The position numbers and the translations under genes were made by a program. Under the pieces are notes generated by a model, which saw nothing but the letters and a program-made list of their open reading frames with translations, made no database searches and was not told the origin of the DNA. A stretch of DNA of 64,000 bases, from assembly GCA_963691655.1 (NCBI GenBank), contig OY829326.1:108535388-108599387 (forward strand), given 5' to 3'. Shown one piece after another: positions 59,709 through 64,000 of the stretch; within the stretch, counting starts at the first letter, position 1, and the number at the start of each line of letters is the position of its first letter. The DNA comes from Toxonevra muliebris. Lineage: Eukaryota > Arthropoda > Insecta > Diptera > Pallopteridae.

Positions 59709-61315
59709 GATATCTGTATACAAAAAATAACAACAACAAAAATTGGATATTCGTCACCAACAACAAACAACAACAACAAGCAGCCCATCTTTCTCATATA
59801 AAAAAAAAACAAGCAAATACAACAATAACAACAACAATTACATAAAATTACATCCAGAACATCAATTTAATTTTCATAAAAAAAAAATGTAGTGATGGAT
59901 ATTTTGGATATTAACTATTACAATCATCAGAATCGTTTGCTGAGACTTAACGATCGTTGGTCCTGGGTTTATTTTTTTTTATTTTTTATATTTGTGTGAC
60001 ATATTTTTTCAGCATTTACATTAAAGATATAAGTATACCTACCTACGTTTGAGTTGTAGAATTTACAAAAACATTTTCATCACAACATATTGGATTGATA
60101 TAAAAAAATTGGCGAAACTTTTAAAACGTATTTCCACAACGAAAATCTTCTGAAGAAGCAGTTCAAAGCAATTAAAATTCTTGTTGTTTCTAAACACAAA
60201 TTACTAACTTTCTAGTTGAATTCATTTCAAATTACAATGCCCACAATAAAAAAAAAATTGCAGTCAAAAGTAATAGCATCCATTATTTTTCTTCTAATTA
60301 AAATAACTACAATGTTAGTGACTACTGAGAACAAATTACAAAATTTGTAGTTCAATTTCAAATTATTAAAATGTTAGTTATTAAAAAAAAAAGAATCTGA
60401 TTACTAAGTTTGTAGTTAACTTCCAACTTACTTCGTTGGCGTTCCAAATTACTACAAGTATTGATTATTTACAACAAATAATTAATAACTTTATATTCTA
60501 AATTGGCATAACCACAAAGAAAAACTAATGAATAGCAGCATTTATAAAAACCATTTAAAATGCTAACCTTGTAATTAAATTTCAAATGTTAGGTGTTTAT
60601 AAAAGAAAATTACGAAATTAATATCAATTCAACAAATCATAAGTAACAATGTATTTGTTAAATTTTATTAAGCACTTTAATGTTTTAAAACAAATTTCTC
60701 ATCCAAACGGTACTGCGCAGCTCTTTTTGTTATAATTTAGATTTTGAATTTTTAAACATTCATGATTTTTTAAAATTAGTACAATATTTAGATAACTTTT
60801 AATTTTTTCGTTAACAAATACTCATCGCGAACTTCAATGAAAATAATATATTGAATTTTAGAAGCAATAGAATTAGTTTTTATTTTTTTTATTGATCTAC
60901 TAACTTTTACAGCATAATCGACACTTTAAATTCATTGAATCACAATCATTGAATTTCGAGAGCATGAGAGTTCAATCGGAAGAAACTAAATTTATGAAAA
61001 AGAAGCACCTTTACTCATATTTAGTATGTGCATGTATATCAGTGGTGGATGCACCAAGGAGGTTCTATGGTTTAAAGACCCTTTATAAATATGACCTAGC
61101 TTGTACTTGGCTAATAGGTTATAAGAACTAAGGTAGCTGTATCCTCTACTGATAAATGTACATAAAAACATCCGCATAAAATATAAAAATAGAAATACAT
61201 CTATCTCTTAAATTATACATATACATACATATTACACTTAAAGAAAATATATTGGTAATAAAGAAAATTAAAAACCTAAACAACAAATACCCTCCTCCTC
61301 ACACTGTTGTTGTAG
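59709..61315. other. 3' UTR of exon B and intronic DNA
   Basis: CAA-rich 3' UTR-like sequence grades into AT-rich DNA. No further Gln-initiated exon with an acceptor was found. It ends at the acceptor GTTGTTGTAG (61315). Confidence 0.5.
60245..60250 (+). terminator. Candidate poly(A) signal for exon B
   Basis: AATAAA in an A-rich stretch about 540 bases after the stop of exon B. Earlier weaker variants are possible. Confidence 0.35.
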
Positions 61316-61642
61316 CAAGTCGATGATCAAGTGAATAGTATAATCACGAAATTGTTGCGCGTTCTTGGTCCTACGGTATTGCGTACCGCTGTACAGGGTA
61401 ATGCAGCAAATAGTGCTAGATCTAGCTTTGATGCAGATTTTGATGATGATGACGATGATAGTAGCAGTACCAGCAGCAATACCGGCAGTGGTTCCACAAC
61501 TTCTACTTCCTCCAGCGGTGGTACGCGTGTATCAATTGAATTGCCAACATTTGAACCAGAGGATGATGATGACAATAAAGTTGATAGCGATAGTATTAAA
61601 AAGTCAACAACAGATACAGCGGCATCAACTGAAAAAAACTAA
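61316..61642 (+). CDS. Alternative 3'-terminal exon C, acidic plus Ser-rich
   Basis: Acceptor GTTGTTGTAG|CAA opens 108 codons in phase 0, ending TAA. The start Q-V-D-D-Q-V-N-S-I-I-T-K-L-L-R-V-L-G-P-T aligns with exons A and B. F-D-A-D-F-D-D-D-D-D-D matches exon B's acidic block. A Ser/Thr/Gly stretch precedes R-V-S-I-E-L-P-T-F-E-P-E, matching exon B's R-I-N-I-D-L-P-T-F-P-P-E. The end is acidic then K-K-S-T-T-D. The predicted precursor is 184 residues. AATAAA occurs right after the stop and again at 62052. Confidence 0.8.
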   Translation, partial: QVDDQVNSIITKLLRVLGPTVLRTAVQGNAANSARSSFDADFDDDDDDSSSTSSNTGSGSTTSTSSSGGTRVSIELPTFEPEDDDDNKVDSDSIKKSTTDTAASTEKN

Positions 61643-63603
61643 ATAAATGTGAGTGTTAGCGTTTGCTACAGCAACAGCCACAGCACAAATACATGCATAC
61701 AAACATAAATGCGAGAATTGTCAATTTGACAGTCAGAATTGTTTGCATTGCATTGATAATTTGATGCATTTTTGACTATTTCTGTTTTTTAAATTGGTTT
61801 TAATCAATTTCTTTTTGCTTTTAAATTTTTGTTTAAATTGTTAACAGAATTGGTAGTGAATTGGCAACTATATGCAACAACATACAACAACTACCGCAAT
61901 ATCAACAATTATTAAAACACAAAACAACACACACACACACAATCTTACAAAAACAACAGTCTTCAAAGAAAAAAGAAAATTTTATTTTACATTTGAAAAA
62001 TTTTGTAAATTTTTTTTAAACATTTAAAATTTTTGTATTGTTAATTGTCAAAATAAAACTTTTATTATTTGTTAATCATAACTTTTTTAATGCATTCTAT
62101 TTCTCTCTTTCACTCTCGATCGCTCTGTTTTGCTCTCATTTGCATTCACTTGTAATTTAACACATTATGATTGTTAATTTCTTGTTTATAAACATTTTAT
62201 TTTCTGTACACAATTTATCGATAGTAGCATTTTGTTCGAAACTTATTTTCCTATTTTTTCAATTCATTTTGCTGGGATTTCAGTGAAAGTTTGGCATTTC
62301 TAAAGTATTCATTTCAGTGTGTAAACGACAGCAGTATATTCGTAATTGCATGTGAACTTTGAAGTAGGAAACGAATAGTTCGCATTTATGTATTTGAGCA
62401 TTTAAAACTAACGTAAACTTGAACTAAGAACTGAATGCAAAAAATAAAACAAAATACAGTTTACGCTGCAATGCAATGGATACTCCAAAAATTATATCGA
62501 CCGCCATTTCAGAATGCCAGCATAATGTTGTACAACATTTTTCCTGTATTAACATTCTACCATTTACAATTTTTTTGTAGTGTATTATTTTCTATGTTTT
62601 TCATATAAGTAATTTAAGTCGTTTTTTCTTCACTTCGAAACTATATGTAGCCCTATTTTTATCTATATGGTTTTTTAATAAGAAATAATTTTAGTCAATC
62701 AAAATTCCAATAATTTAACATTGAGTCAAATGATTGCATAGATACACTGGGAAAAACAAACCTTTCTTGCTATCATTTGTCAAATGTAAAATTACTCAAA
62801 ATTGGCAGAAATCAAAAATTTTTCATAATTCTCATGCTTTTTGTTTTCTCTTTTCTTTTTTTCTTTATTTTCATATCTGCATACATGATTCGATCTGTGA
62901 AATAACACACAAAATTAAAATCAAAACAAAAATTTGCAAAATTAAAAAAAAAAATCAAAATGAAATCATCAACCAAAACAAAAAATAATAAACTAAATGT
63001 ATACAAAAATACATCATTTTGCACGTGCATCCATCAAAATTACTTGTTTTTTTTTTGGGTATTATTTTATTACATTAATCAAAAACAAAAACAAAAATAA
63101 AATGTGGCAAAAAACGCAAAAATTGTTTAATAATAAAATTCTAACCTCAAAAAAAAAAAAACAAAATTACATCCACAAATTTTCAATAATTATGGTACTC
63201 TCTCTCTCTTTCTCTGTACTCTATTCTATCTCTCCTACCACACCACATCCTCTCTCACATATCTCGCACTATCCTGTTACTATCCTCTCTATGCGGTCCA
63301 TATGCATTTAAACAAACACTCCTCTCTCTCTCTCTCTCTTTTACTTTGTTTCTACAACAATTAATCCATGCACTCAACCCACAAAAACCACAAAAATCTT
63401 TCTGTTTACTCCTTAACACTCGTAAAAAAAACTATTACACCGCAAAAATCACCATGTTTAAAAACAAAAAAATAACTAAAACGTTCGAATAAAATTCAAA
63501 ATTCAAAAATTATACAACGGTCATAACGAACGTAATTCCCACCTGAACACCTCTACGAAAATTTTTCACACCAACTTGCATTGCTGATACCCACCATAAA
63601 CAG
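61643..63603. other. 3' UTR of exon C and intronic DNA
   Basis: AT-rich sequence with pyrimidine-rich CT runs (63196-63216 and 63322-63340) before the next exon. No other exon is seen. Confidence 0.5.
62052..62057 (+). terminator. Candidate poly(A) signal for exon C
   Basis: AATAAA about 410 bases past the stop of exon C, followed by a T-rich stretch. Confidence 0.4.
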
Positions 63604-63944
63604 AATGGTGGTGCAACTGATACACAAATCGATTTGTCAGCTATAAACAAACAATTGGAAGAAACTATACGCGTTGCGCGCCAAGTTAAAGAAGCGGAAG
63701 CAGCTGTGGCAGCAACACAACCACAACAACAACAGCAACAATCAATACCACAACAATTACCAATACCGAAATCCAACAATGATGCTATACAATTGAGTTT
63801 TAACAATGAGGTTAATTCACCAAGCGATAACTCCAAGGCAATCAACAATGAATTAAATCTGTCGGAATCAAAATCACCAGCAATTGATGAATTGACATTG
63901 GACTCGAACGAAGATACAGCTGATTTGGATGACAGAAATAAAAG
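63604..63944 (+). CDS. Fourth related exon D, probably internal, ends in R-N-K-R
   Basis: AAACAG at 63598-63603 is followed in phase 0 by N-G-G-A-T-D-T-Q-I-D-L-S-A-I-N-K-Q-L-E-E, then T-I-R-V-A-R. This aligns with the helix of exon B (Q-I-D...I-R-V-A). A Gln/Ala-rich stretch follows (about residues 40-60), then polar acidic sequence, ending D-L-D-D-R-N-K-R. AAAAG|GTATAA at 63944/63945 is a plausible donor (phase 2), and the AT-rich sequence after it looks intronic. Otherwise the frame runs to a TGA at 63997-63999. The acceptor's pyrimidine tract is weak. It could be a further alternative exon of the same gene or an exon of a tandem paralogue extending beyond the window. Confidence 0.6.
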
Positions 63945-64000
63945 GTATAAATATGTAATTGATTTAAATACGTGTGTGAATTTAGCGAATATAAATTGAG

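Overview
The window looks like nuclear DNA of a higher (schizophoran) fly. It is very AT-rich. Exons are short, with GT-AG introns of up to ~24 kb. CAA/CAG and ACA-type trinucleotide runs are common. Decayed transposons are abundant, and the SINE core family here resembles ones I associate with schizophoran genomes. I cannot name the species. There are no bacterial genes, rRNA genes or stand-alone tRNA genes.

One plus-strand protein-coding gene dominates. A candidate TATA/Inr core promoter and untranslated first exon lie near 15.47-16.32 kb. A signal-peptide exon lies at 29663-29782. A second common exon at 53749-53856 carries an R-N-K-R furin-type site. Downstream are three homologous exons (57902-58141, 58797-59708, 61316-61642). 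Each starts in phase 0 with Gln after its own acceptor and ends in its own stop codon, and each has a plausible poly(A) signal. They look like mutually exclusive 3'-terminal exons. A fourth related exon (63604-63944) appears to be internal and ends with another R-N-K-R. I infer one secreted, convertase-processed precursor with interchangeable C-terminal modules: amphipathic helix, then an acidic, Thr/Ser-rich or mixed tail. I do not recognise the family, so no symbol is given.

Two other possible coding pieces are on the minus strand. A two-exon fragment lies at 19591-~19905 with a 74-nt intron and a poly(A) signal. A 63-codon Cys-rich ORF lies at 10843-11034, also with a downstream poly(A) signal.

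Most of the rest is transposon debris, much of it bounded by target-site duplications that can be read directly. It includes hAT-like non-autonomous elements (953-1675, 38003-38457, 46724-47494), long-arm foldback elements (2156-3133, 27190-27447, 31241-32612), TTAA/CCC piggyBac-like MITEs (five with both ends), two interrupted mariner transposase relics, three LINE fragments, three near-complete copies and one fragment of a tRNA-derived SINE, and one copy of a second SINE that shares its central core. Several are nested two or three deep. Three decayed minisatellites (5.3, 5.6-6.7 and 46.2-47.8 kb) complete the picture. Remaining stretches are AT-rich intron or intergenic DNA with homopolymer runs.
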